Shown here piece after piece: positions 8,656-16,669 of a stretch of 34,180 nt of DNA; within the stretch, counting starts at the first letter, position 1; each line of letters begins with the position of its first letter. A program made the translations under genes and the position numbers. This stretch comes from CAZVFX01 sp964626565 (GTDB lineage: Bacteria; Myxococcota_A; UBA9042; CAIXZC01). The DNA lies in NCBI GenBank assembly GCA_964626565.1, contig CAZVFX010000077.1:1-34180 (forward strand), read 5' to 3'. Under the pieces are notes generated by a model, which had not been told where the DNA came from, searched no databases, and saw only the letters and a list, made by a program, of their open reading frames with translations.

Positions 8656-11600
8656 ATGTCAAACACATCCGATGGTTTGCCGGGTCTGTCCCTCCGGCCC
8701 TCCCCCTGCCTTGCCTCGTTCACCCGACTGTTCCTCCTCGGGGCATTACTACTCCCACTCTCGTGCAGCCCGGGCTCCACGCAGAGCGTAGACCGCGACG
8801 CAGGCGTCGACACGTCAACGGTTGAGACAACGGTTGAGACCGAGATTTGGAAGGAGGTCCCCGATATCGAGGAGGACGGGCCCGGGGTGGAATTCTGCGC
8901 TCCCGACCTGTTTACCGCAGCAAAAAACGGCAGATGCTACCTTTGCAACGAAACCGGCGACGGTGTCACCGGTGCAGGCGAACCTATCGACGATGCCGAC
9001 CTGTGTACTGATGATCTTTGCGACCCCGAGGACGGAGTAGTTCATACTCACAACCTCGCACCGTGCGACGACGGCGATCCCATGACCCTCGACGACGCAT
9101 GTTTCGAAGGCGTGTGCCAGGGGCTGTCTGCCCAGGTCTGCACCCCGGGGGAGTACCAACTCAGCGAAGAGCTGTGCGTTGCTTGCAGTCCCGATGGGTT
9201 GGAGTGGGAGAGTGAAGGGCCTCAAGTCGACGACGACAACGTGTGCACCGACGACGGCTGCGACCCGGCTGTGGGCGCAGTTCATGCCCACAACACAGTC
9301 TCTTGTGACGACGGCGACCCGGACACCATCGATGATGTCTGTTTCGAGGGGGTATGTGGCGGAGTGCCCCTGGTTTGCCTCCCCGGAGAGCACTTCGAAC
9401 AGGACGGCGGTTGTCTGCTCTGCAACGACAACGGGACCGCGCACGCCCAGGGGCAGATAGTGGACGACGGTAATCCGTGCACCGATGACCAATGCTCCCC
9501 CGACTCCGGAGTGGAACACCAGTTCAACAGCCTCCCGTGCGACGACGGCGCGGACGAAACGGTCAACGACACGTGCCAGGATGGCGACTGTATCGGCACC
9601 GTGGCCGCGTGCGTTGCCGGCGAGTACTTCGAGGCCGGAGGCCAATGCTTCTTGTGCAATGATGCGGGCACCGGCTCCGGCGACGGATTGGACTTGGACG
9701 ACCTCGACCCGTGCACCGATGACGTTTGTCTTCCCGAAACGGGCGTTGCACACGGTTTCAACGAGGCCCCGTGTGATGACGCCGATCCTTCGACCAGTCT
9801 CGACAGTTGCTCACAAGGAGTCTGTTCCGGCAGCACGTTCTGCATCCCCGGGCGGCACTTTGAGGAGGAAGGGCTGTGCCAGTTGTGCACCGGCGACCCT
9901 GAAGGCGAATGGCTGTACGTCGACACCGTGGACGCTTCGACGGATTGGGTCCCGGCAAGCGCATCGGTAGACCTCCCTGCAGACGCGGTCATGGTTCGGG
10001 TAGCCCACATTCTTCCCGGCACAGGCTGGCTCGAAACCGACAGTTATTCCGTGATGCAACAGGCAGGAGGCGAAGGCTTCGGGAATCTGGTCCCTAATCC
10101 GTCCTTGGAGACCCCGAGCTTGGACGACCCGTCGCTTCCCGCTGGGTGGGAGAGCGAATCCTGGGGCACTGTTGTCGCGTCCTTCCAATACCCGGTTGCC
10201 GGTTTCGACGGCGATAAGGCGGTTCGAGTAGAGATCACCGGGGGTGATGAAGGAGACGGCAAGTGGTGGTCCGAGCCTTTTGCTGTCGTACCCGGGGGTG
10301 GTCCGTTCCTGCTGGAGAACCACTACCGTTCCGACTCTCAAACGGATCGACTTCTGCTCGTCTTCGACGGCGGCACCGGCACTGTAGGTCCGGGTACCGC
10401 CATCGATGACGCAAATCCCTGCACCAATGACGGCTGCAACTACTGGAGCGGCGTCTTCCATGACGCCAATTCAGCGGAATGCGACGACGGCGACCCGGAC
10501 ACGATCAACGACCAGTGCTCTGACGGCCTGTGTCTTGGCCAGGCTCCCCTTTGCCCCCCCGGCGAATGGGTGGCGGTGTCCGAAACCTGGTGTGTCCTTT
10601 GCGACGACCAGGGCACGGAGTGGGCAAACGAGGGAGTTCTGGTTGACGACGATGAACCGTGCACAGACGACCTCTGCCAGCCCGCAGAGGGTGTGGTGCA
10701 CGTTCCAATTGCGGGCGATTGCTGGGACGATGACCTTTGCACCGAGAACGACATTTGTGCCGACGGGAAATGCGTGGGGGTTCCTATCTCCTGCGACGAC
10801 TACAGCCCTTGCACTGCAGACACGTGCCAGCCCGACCAGGGCTGTTTGCACGAGGCCCTTACCGGCCCCTGCGACGACGGCATACCGCTTACACTCGACG
10901 ACGTGTGCGTGGAAGGCGTCTGTATCGGCATTCTCGATCCCGACGCTGACGGGATTCCCAACCACGGTGCCGGGCCGCTGTGCAATGGGCCTGGACTTCT
11001 GGAAGATTGCATCGACAATTGCCCATACGATGCCAACCCTTCGCAAGTGGATGCCAACGACGACGGTACCGGCGATGCGTGCGCCTTGCCCCATTGGTGG
11101 GGCGCGGTCGAAACCACTGAAAAGGTCGTTGCTTTGACATTTGACGATGGCTGGCATGACGGGCGTCTGCGTTCAATACTGGAGACTTTGCACCAGCACA
11201 ACGCATATGCCACCTTCTTCATCACGGGCGTCAACATTCAAGAGCAGAATACGGAACTGGAGACCATGTTTCTGGCACGTTCAGCCGGCCACCAGTTCGG
11301 CAACCACACTTTCAATCACTCGGTGGGAACGACAACTGCGGAGGCAGTGACCGAGATCAATCTAAACGAACAGTTTTACGTCGACCATGGTCTGGGGACC
11401 CTCAGGCCGCTTTTCAGGCTCCCGGCGCCGGACCTGGTGAATCCGCAACTTTGGGTCCAGATGGCCACCCAGCAGACCGGTTTCAGCGCTTCCGTCCTGG
11501 CCAACATCGATACCATCGACTGGATGGATCCTGAGCCTCCGGCCGACGGCATGGTGGCGTGTATTCTCGAACAGGTGGAACCCGGGGACATAATCTCCAT

Positions 11601-11769
11601 GCACGCCGGCCCCGAAGTTACCGCGGTTGCACTTCCTCAAATCGTGGCGGGACTGAAAGGACTGGGTTACGAATTGGTTACCGTTCAACAGCTCGTTTCC
11701 TTCGGTGAAACGGCCGAGTTCATCCCGTTCCAGCCTGAGTCATACAAATCCTGCGCGGCTTACTACTGA
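8656..11769 (+). CDS. Cys-rich lipoprotein polysaccharide deacetylase (NodB/CE4) with circularly permuted CBM-like insert
   Basis: A 1037-residue lipoprotein. The start is set by GGAGGA at 8645-8650, five bases before the ATG at 8656; the open frame further upstream is not credible protein. The signal peptide ends LPLSC (Cys37). Residues ~80-410 are disulfide-rich repeats (CxLCNxxG ... DDxxPCTDDxC ... CDDGDPxTxDDxC). Residues ~414-573 hold a domain related to the N-terminal domain of the upstream deacetylase, but with its two halves swapped. More CTDC repeats and a TSP3-like calcium stretch (DPDADGIPN, NCPYDANPSQVDANDDGTGDAC) follow. The NodB domain spans ~822-1025 with a full motif set: TFDDG (Asp831), GNHTFNH (His884, His888), RLPAP (Arg921), IDWMDPE (Asp955, Asp958) and ISMHAG (His983). 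It appears to be the more canonical catalyst of the two deacetylases. Confidence 0.88.
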   Translation: MSNTSDGLPGLSLRPSPCLASFTRLFLLGALLLPLSCSPGSTQSVDRDAGVDTSTVETTVETEIWKEVPDIEEDGPGVEFCAPDLFTAAKNGRCYLCNETGDGVTGAGEPIDDADLCTDDLCDPEDGVVHTHNLAPCDDGDPMTLDDACFEGVCQGLSAQVCTPGEYQLSEELCVACSPDGLEWESEGPQVDDDNVCTDDGCDPAVGAVHAHNTVSCDDGDPDTIDDVCFEGVCGGVPLVCLPGEHFEQDGGCLLCNDNGTAHAQGQIVDDGNPCTDDQCSPDSGVEHQFNSLPCDDGADETVNDTCQDGDCIGTVAACVAGEYFEAGGQCFLCNDAGTGSGDGLDLDDLDPCTDDVCLPETGVAHGFNEAPCDDADPSTSLDSCSQGVCSGSTFCIPGRHFEEEGLCQLCTGDPEGEWLYVDTVDASTDWVPASASVDLPADAVMVRVAHILPGTGWLETDSYSVMQQAGGEGFGNLVPNPSLETPSLDDPSLPAGWESESWGTVVASFQYPVAGFDGDKAVRVEITGGDEGDGKWWSEPFAVVPGGGPFLLENHYRSDSQTDRLLLVFDGGTGTVGPGTAIDDANPCTNDGCNYWSGVFHDANSAECDDGDPDTINDQCSDGLCLGQAPLCPPGEWVAVSETWCVLCDDQGTEWANEGVLVDDDEPCTDDLCQPAEGVVHVPIAGDCWDDDLCTENDICADGKCVGVPISCDDYSPCTADTCQPDQGCLHEALTGPCDDGIPLTLDDVCVEGVCIGILDPDADGIPNHGAGPLCNGPGLLEDCIDNCPYDANPSQVDANDDGTGDACALPHWWGAVETTEKVVALTFDDGWHDGRLRSILETLHQHNAYATFFITGVNIQEQNTELETMFLARSAGHQFGNHTFNHSVGTTTAEAVTEINLNEQFYVDHGLGTLRPLFRLPAPDLVNPQLWVQMATQQTGFSASVLANIDTIDWMDPEPPADGMVACILEQVEPGDIISMHAGPEVTAVALPQIVAGLKGLGYELVTVQQLVSFGETAEFIPFQPESYKSCAAYY
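9887..10380 (+). repeat. 8-bp direct repeat (gcaccggc) bracketing the permuted domain insert
   Basis: The octamer gcaccggc occurs at 9887-9894 and again at 10373-10380. The distance between the copies is 486 bp, exactly 162 codons. Between them lies the permuted carbohydrate-binding-like domain. Removing one copy plus the insert would rejoin the surrounding repeat as CQLCTGTVGPGTAIDDANPC, which matches the spacing of sister repeats such as CYLCNETG...DDADLC and CFLCNDAG...DDLDPC. An octamer this GC-rich could recur by chance, but its placement exactly at both domain edges is notable. Confidence 0.6.
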
Positions 11770-11800
11770 TCCGAACCTGGGTTTTTCCCTTCCTTCAACC

Positions 11801-11829
11801 TTGAATGACCGTCGGCGCCGTGTTACATT
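11801..11829 (+). promoter_or_regulatory. Predicted sigma-70 promoter with extended -10 for the FGE-like lipoprotein gene
   Basis: A -35-like TTGAAT at 11801-11806, a 17-bp spacer, and an extended -10, TG-T-TACATT, at 11821-11829. It lies about 94 bp upstream of the ATG at 11923, in an AT-richer gap between genes. This is a prediction from sequence only. Confidence 0.5.
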
Positions 11830-11922
11830 TTAACAGGCGAAAATTGAAGCAGATTTGCGCGGTTGGGAGCAGGTCTTGCTTTCCTGCCCCAGACGCACCG
11901 AACCGGCAGCCTGGAGGTCTAG

Positions 11923-14031
11923 ATGCGAAGGGTCCTCATTCTCTTGCAAGTTCCCGTGGTGTTGGTTGCCGTTGCAACCCTTGTTTTGGGCGCCGGATGC
12001 GGCGACGAAACCGGCACGACCAATGCCGGTGGAACAACCTCGGATCCTGATACCAGTTTCTGGGGACAACCGAGCGCGGACAGTTGGACCAGCCCGCCGG
12101 AAAAGGACACCAGTTCGAGTACTCCTGAAGTGAAATCGCCTGACATTGTGGAAACTGCGGGCCCGTGCATGCCCGAGTGCAAGGCCAAGCTGTGCGGTCC
12201 CGACGGTTGCGGCGGAAGTTGCGGGTCCTGCGAGGGGCCTGCTGAATGTACGACGAGTATCTGCCAGGACGGCCTGTGCGTCATGACTGTTGAGGACGAT
12301 TATTGCCTGTCCGAAGACGTGTGCGTCAAGGGCGGCGATCCGCAGCCTGGAAATCCATGCCTCATATGCGAGCCTGACGAATCTACCGGATCTTGGTCAA
12401 CCCTCGGAGACGGTGAAGAATGTGCGGACGGCTGGGAGTGCTTCCAGGGGGATTGCTGCAATGTTGCTTTGCATTGTGCCGGCAAAACCTGCGGCGACGA
12501 TCTGTGCGGCGGCAGTTGCGGCTCGTGCGCGTGTGGCAGCGTGTGCGTGGAGTCTCAATGCGTAGTCGGTGACGCATGTGCGCTCATGGAATGTGGTGAT
12601 GACGGGTGCGGCAACTCCTGCGGCGACTGCACCGAGTTTGCCGGTTCCTTCTGCAACGGAGACGGAGTGTGCGACTGCGTGGCTGCCTGTGCGGCAAAAG
12701 ACTGCGGCGCGGATGGGTGCGGCGCTTCCTGCGGCAGTTGTGACGAATCCGCAGGCCAGTTCTGCGGCGCCGATGGCCAGTGCGAATGCGCACCGGATTG
12801 TGACGGGGCCGAATGTGGCTCCGACGGGTGCGGCGGGAGTTGTGGCGCTTGCGGTCCCGACGAAGCGTGCCTTGACGGCACCTGTGGAGATCCCGCCTTG
12901 CTATGCGAGGGCAAGGAGTGCGGCGATGACGGCGCGGGAGGCAGTTGCGGAACCTGCCCTGAAGGGGAGAATTGCGTCAACGGCGGCTGCGTCGATCCGG
13001 GCCTTCTTTGCCAGGGGCTGGAGTGCGGTGATGACGGCGCCGGGGGTAGCTGCGGCACTTGCGGATGTGGCTTCATCTGCCTCGCCGGACTGTGCAAAGA
13101 GGAGGAGGTTTGTTTCGGCAAGGAGTGTGGAGACGACGGATGTGGCGGCAGTTGCGGCGAATGCAACGAATTCAGCGGTTCTGTTTGCAACAATGAGGGG
13201 CAGTGCGAGTGCATTTCCGCTTGCCCCGAGGTCGAATGCGGACCCGACGGGTGCGGTGGGGATTGCGGTCTTTGCGAGGTGGGGGAAACGTGTAGCAACG
13301 GTGTGTGTGTACTTCCCGGCATGCTCGCCATTCCGGCCGGTGTTTTACACATGGGATGCGCGGTTGATACGGATCTTCTATGCAGCAAATCCCTGGAACT
13401 GCCCGACCACGACGTGCAGGTAGGCGCGTTTGCCATTCACGTAGCCGAAGTAACCGTGGAGGCCTTTGCCGCGTGCGTAACCGCGGATGGCTGTGCGCCG
13501 CCGCCTGACCCGGCCACCGTGTCCAGCAAATGTACCTGGGAACAGGATGGCAAGGAAGACCATCCCATTAACTGCGTGACCTGGAGCCACGCCCACGATT
13601 ATTGTGAGTGGAGCGGATATCGCCTCTGCTCCGAGGCTGAGTGGGAAATGGCGGCCCGGGGCACCGACGCTCCTGCCTACATCTACCCATGGGGCACCGA
13701 AGCACCGACCTGCACCACCGCGGTAATGAAAGACTGTGAGGTATCAGGGCCCGAGGAGGGGAAAAGCAAACCCGACGGAGCCAGCCCCTTCGGCGTCCAG
13801 GACATGGCCGGCAACGTTGCCGAGTGGGTACGCGATTGCTGGCACGATAACTACGAGGGAGCACCTTCCGACGGTTCAGCCTGGACTTCAAGCTGCGACG
13901 CTGAAGGCCACGTGGTGAGAGGCGGTTCGTTCGAGAACGGTTCTTTCCACCTGCGCACCTCGGCCCGCGCCCACGAAGAGGATGACAAGACCATCAAGAC
14001 TATCGGCTTCAGGTGCTGCCAGACGTTGTAA
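11923..14031 (+). CDS. Lipoprotein with nine CGxDGCGGSCGxC repeats and C-terminal FGE-sulfatase-like domain
   Basis: A 702-residue lipoprotein with GGAGGT at 11913-11918 before the ATG and a lipobox GAGC (Cys26). Residues ~80-460 contain nine Cys-Gly-x-Asp-[Gly/Leu]-[Cys/Ala]-Gly-x-x-Cys-Gly-x-Cys repeats, joined by other Cys-rich linkers. These repeats are common in myxobacterial secreted proteins and are often misannotated. Residues ~467-702 form an FGE-sulfatase (SUMF1-type) domain: MLAIPAGVLHMG, CVTWSHAHDYCEW, RLCSEAEWEMAARG, DMAGNVAEWVRDCW, VVRGGSF, and the end GFRCC. The C-x4-C copper-site pair of true formylglycine-generating enzymes, located after the GGS segment, is absent (SFENGSFHLRTSAR), so a binding role or different chemistry is more likely than formylglycine formation. 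Its stop abuts the convergent CotH-like gene with no gap. Confidence 0.85.
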   Translation: MRRVLILLQVPVVLVAVATLVLGAGCGDETGTTNAGGTTSDPDTSFWGQPSADSWTSPPEKDTSSSTPEVKSPDIVETAGPCMPECKAKLCGPDGCGGSCGSCEGPAECTTSICQDGLCVMTVEDDYCLSEDVCVKGGDPQPGNPCLICEPDESTGSWSTLGDGEECADGWECFQGDCCNVALHCAGKTCGDDLCGGSCGSCACGSVCVESQCVVGDACALMECGDDGCGNSCGDCTEFAGSFCNGDGVCDCVAACAAKDCGADGCGASCGSCDESAGQFCGADGQCECAPDCDGAECGSDGCGGSCGACGPDEACLDGTCGDPALLCEGKECGDDGAGGSCGTCPEGENCVNGGCVDPGLLCQGLECGDDGAGGSCGTCGCGFICLAGLCKEEEVCFGKECGDDGCGGSCGECNEFSGSVCNNEGQCECISACPEVECGPDGCGGDCGLCEVGETCSNGVCVLPGMLAIPAGVLHMGCAVDTDLLCSKSLELPDHDVQVGAFAIHVAEVTVEAFAACVTADGCAPPPDPATVSSKCTWEQDGKEDHPINCVTWSHAHDYCEWSGYRLCSEAEWEMAARGTDAPAYIYPWGTEAPTCTTAVMKDCEVSGPEEGKSKPDGASPFGVQDMAGNVAEWVRDCWHDNYEGAPSDGSAWTSSCDAEGHVVRGGSFENGSFHLRTSARAHEEDDKTIKTIGFRCCQTL

Positions 14032-15327
14032 TCAATCCCGGACTTCAGACAACAGATGAGCGCGCCGCAGAAGCGCGAACTGACGCAATTCTTCCACCCT
14101 GACGGCCCAATCTTCGTTGGCCCCCCATTTCTGTGGGTCTGCCAGCACCGCATCTCGGATCAGGGTCTCGTAGTAGTCGATTCGTGCGATAACCCGCGCC
14201 CCGGTGAACTGCTGGTCCAGAGCGCTACAGATGCGGGTTCGAAAGTCAGCAAAATACTCTGGTGAGTTCAAGTACCGGTCGTACAGCACGTTGCCCCAGT
14301 TATCGTTGCCCTCACTGCCGGAGTAACTGCCGAAATCGATGCCCGTATCGGTTATGAGATTCAACACGAAGAAGCCTTCTATACCGCCCACTTTGCGGTC
14401 GTAGACCCGGCCCCAGGTCAAGTCGTGATCCCAGGGCACCACAAACCACTTTCCCGTGCTGAGGTGGTCGTGGTAGAGGAGGTAGTTCTTGTGCAGGTGG
14501 TCGGTCTGGTTGATCAGCACGTTGGCGACCATGAATCTTGCCATCGTCTCCTCATCCACCAGTTCGCCCAGCGCCTGATACGCCTGTGCGCCGGGCAGGT
14601 CGGCAAGGTCGTGTGCGAGTTTGTCCAGGTCGTCCCAAGGTTCATCTTCCTGGAGCTTCTTCTCGAACGGGCCGTCGTAGTCCGCAACCGAGGAGAGCGG
14701 TTTCAACTGACTTTCGTAGGCCTGGTACAGACCTCCTTTGTCGTTCAAACCGTGATGCTCGAAAAAGTCGGAGCGGGGATTCTCGACATCAACAAAAAGC
14801 CCCTGGTATTCATCGTTGACAACCAGCCGCGCAAAACGGGCGCGGGGCGCCATCATTCCCAGCTCCGCCATCAGATCATAGCTCAGCTTCTCGCGCATCA
14901 ACGTGGGATCGGTGTACTCCGCGTTCAGATTGATTACCTTCCGGGAGTACCCCCAGTCCGGGTCGTTGAACTGGTTGTCCTTCGCAAATTTCACCTTCCA
15001 GCTTTTCTTGTCGAAGTTACGGGCGCTATGTCCTCGAAATCGCACAGTTGCATCTGCGAACGTTTCCCCGCCGATAGTCACCTGCGCATCGCGATATTTG
15101 CCGGACCACGGGTCTGCGTACAGCTTATCCAGACTCTCCTGGGCCATGGAGATTTCGTAGGTGGGAACAGAAGCTTGCACCATCAGTTCGGCTGATTGCG
15201 CCGCGTTGGCAGGGTCGCACATCTCGTTGGCACCGGTGGAGCCCTCATCCGCGGGTCCACACCGGCCGACCGCGATGACAACAACTAGAGCCAGCCCTAA
15301 TCTGTTCATCAACAAAGGTCGCAGCAC
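14032..15327 (-). CDS. CotH-like kinase-fold exported protein
   Basis: A 431-residue protein. The GTG start at 15327 has GGAGGA six bases upstream; an internal ATG (residue 7) is an alternative. An N-terminal hydrophobic segment ends VGRCG. Cys23 may be lipidated, but Arg at -1 is unusual for a lipobox. CotH motifs are clear: VRFRGHSARNF (98-101 RGHS), Lys107-Lys108 with SWKVKF, VINLNAEYTDPTLMREKLSYDL, NDEYQGLFVDVENP (173-184), Asp276 to Lys280-Asn281, and VVPWDHDLTWG (298-306). CotH proteins are secreted, atypical protein kinases first known from Bacillus spore coats. Bacterial lipoprotein versions are common in organisms rich in surface proteins. A plausible role is phosphorylation of neighbouring secreted proteins, but this is inference. 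Confidence 0.87.
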   Translation of the reverse strand: MLRPLLMNRLGLALVVVIAVGRCGPADEGSTGANEMCDPANAAQSAELMVQASVPTYEISMAQESLDKLYADPWSGKYRDAQVTIGGETFADATVRFRGHSARNFDKKSWKVKFAKDNQFNDPDWGYSRKVINLNAEYTDPTLMREKLSYDLMAELGMMAPRARFARLVVNDEYQGLFVDVENPRSDFFEHHGLNDKGGLYQAYESQLKPLSSVADYDGPFEKKLQEDEPWDDLDKLAHDLADLPGAQAYQALGELVDEETMARFMVANVLINQTDHLHKNYLLYHDHLSTGKWFVVPWDHDLTWGRVYDRKVGGIEGFFVLNLITDTGIDFGSYSGSEGNDNWGNVLYDRYLNSPEYFADFRTRICSALDQQFTGARVIARIDYYETLIRDAVLADPQKWGANEDWAVRVEELRQFALLRRAHLLSEVRD

Positions 15328-15437
15328 CTCAGTTCCTCCCGACCTGAATATGAGTTTCCACCATCATTATGACTGTAGCACAGCGTCGGGCGGTTTTCGA
15401 GGCTGTTGTCCGCTCCGCACCGCAAGTACGGCATCCC

Positions 15438-15467
15438 TTGGCCAAGCGCGACCAATGATGCTAGAAT
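15438..15467 (+). promoter_or_regulatory. Predicted promoter of the CGDDGCGG lipoprotein gene
   Basis: TTGGCC at 15438-15443, an 18-bp spacer, and an extended -10, TG-C-TAGAAT, at 15459-15467, 63 bp before the ATG at 15531. The -35 box resembles those before three other Cys-rich genes in this window. Prediction only. Confidence 0.45.
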
Positions 15468-15530
15468 ATAGCCACGCGGACGTTGGGAACGACGACCGTC
15501 GCACTAATCAACCAGGGGGAGTTGCTCGAC

Positions 15531-16583
15531 ATGAACGACATGGAACGGTGTGGCGAGCGAACGGGGAAGGTGGTATTCATGGTGCTGGTGCTGGCTTTCG
15601 CAGCATGCGCCAACTCCTGCGGAACCGAGTCGCCAATGCCTGCCTCCCTTGACGCGTCAAAGAGCGAGGCGCCGCGGCCGGCCGATGTAGAGGCGGAACA
15701 ACCCACGCTCCTCGATGATGCAGCCGACGAAGTGGCCCCTGTTACCGAACTGGTTGTGCAGGATCTTAGCACCCACGATGAGGCCGGCCCCCTACCCGAT
15801 ATTTGCGTTCCCAAGTGCCAGGGCAAGTTCTGCGGAGACGACGGATGTGGCGCGACTTGCGGTCAGTGTCGTGACAATGAGGAGTGCCTGGCAGGCATGT
15901 GTATCTGCCAACCCCTGTGCGATACCATTGAGTGCGGCGTGGACGGATGCGGCGGCAGTTGTGGCGATTGCGCACCCACCGAGTCGTGCAAGGCCGGCAA
16001 GTGCGTGTGCGAGCCGACCTGCGGCCTCGCCAAATGCGGGGATGACGGTTGCGGCGGCAGTTGCGGCGAGTGCGGGGACGAGGAAACGTGCGAGGAAGGC
16101 TTCTGCAAATCCCTGTTCGGCGCCCTCGGGGACCCATGCGCCTACGGCGAAGAATGCGGGTCGGGCCTCTGCCTCTCCTCGGACCAGGGGAAGATTTGCA
16201 CCGAACACTGTATCGGGCCGGAATGTCCGGGGGGCTTCTCGTGCCAGATTATCCCCATTGCCGGAGACGAAGAGTTGCAAGTGTGCATGCCGTGCACCGC
16301 CGATTGCGTCGGGAAACTGTGCGGGTCAGATGGGTGCGGAGGTATTTGCGGGGTGTGCGAGGTTGACGAGTATTGCAACATCGGCAAATGCGCTACCCTC
16401 GGGGGGAAATTCGGGGAGAACTGTGCCTACGGCTCCGACTGCGGCACCGGCCTGTGCATCGCGTATGACGAAGGCAAGATCTGCACCGTCGCCTGTGGTG
16501 ACAGCGAGGACTGCCCGTTGGGCTATTGGTGCCAGATCATCGGCACCGGCGGCGGCGGCACGTTGAAAGTCTGCCTTCCCTGA
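15531..16583 (+). CDS. Cys-rich lipoprotein with four CGxDGCGGxCGxC repeats and duplicated C-terminal module
   Basis: A 350-residue predicted lipoprotein. The ATG at 15531 is preceded by GGGGGAG at 15515-15521; an upstream in-frame ATG at 15483 lacks this spacing. The hydrophobic segment ends AFAACANSC, so Cys26 or Cys30 could be lipidated. Three repeats of the CGxDGCGGSCGxC type lie in the middle and a fourth (KLCGSDGCGGICGVC) lies later. Two copies of a second module are visible: LFGALGDPCAYGEECGSGLC ending in CQII...VCMP, and FGENCAYGSDCGTGLC ending in CQIIGTGGGGTLKVCLP. The second copy forms the C-terminus. No catalytic domain was found, so it looks like a disulfide-stapled surface or structural protein. 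Repeat type links it to the FGE-like lipoprotein upstream. Confidence 0.83.
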   Translation: MNDMERCGERTGKVVFMVLVLAFAACANSCGTESPMPASLDASKSEAPRPADVEAEQPTLLDDAADEVAPVTELVVQDLSTHDEAGPLPDICVPKCQGKFCGDDGCGATCGQCRDNEECLAGMCICQPLCDTIECGVDGCGGSCGDCAPTESCKAGKCVCEPTCGLAKCGDDGCGGSCGECGDEETCEEGFCKSLFGALGDPCAYGEECGSGLCLSSDQGKICTEHCIGPECPGGFSCQIIPIAGDEELQVCMPCTADCVGKLCGSDGCGGICGVCEVDEYCNIGKCATLGGKFGENCAYGSDCGTGLCIAYDEGKICTVACGDSEDCPLGYWCQIIGTGGGGTLKVCLP

Positions 16584-16594
16584 ATGAAGTTCCA

Positions 16595-16624
16595 CTGGCG
16601 TACCCTGCTTCCAATACGTACAAT
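16595..16624 (+). promoter_or_regulatory. Predicted promoter of the acidic MYXO-CTERM protein gene
   Basis: CTGGCG at 16595-16600, an 18-bp spacer and TACAAT at 16619-16624, about 45 bp before the ATG at 16670. It begins 12 bp after the previous stop, so this gene may have its own start of transcription. Prediction only. Confidence 0.42.
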
Positions 16625-16669
16625 GGGGAGAATCCAAGGTGTGTTGTGACCCTTTCTCGAGGAGACGAC

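Noticed and set aside
11770..11800. Possible terminator (aacctgggtttttccc)
   Set aside because: No stem of useful length precedes the short T run.
12170..13310. Tryptophan-synthase-like annotation that CGxDGCGGSCG repeats often receive
   Set aside because: The segment is a disulfide repeat array with no TIM-barrel sequence; such labels are propagated errors.
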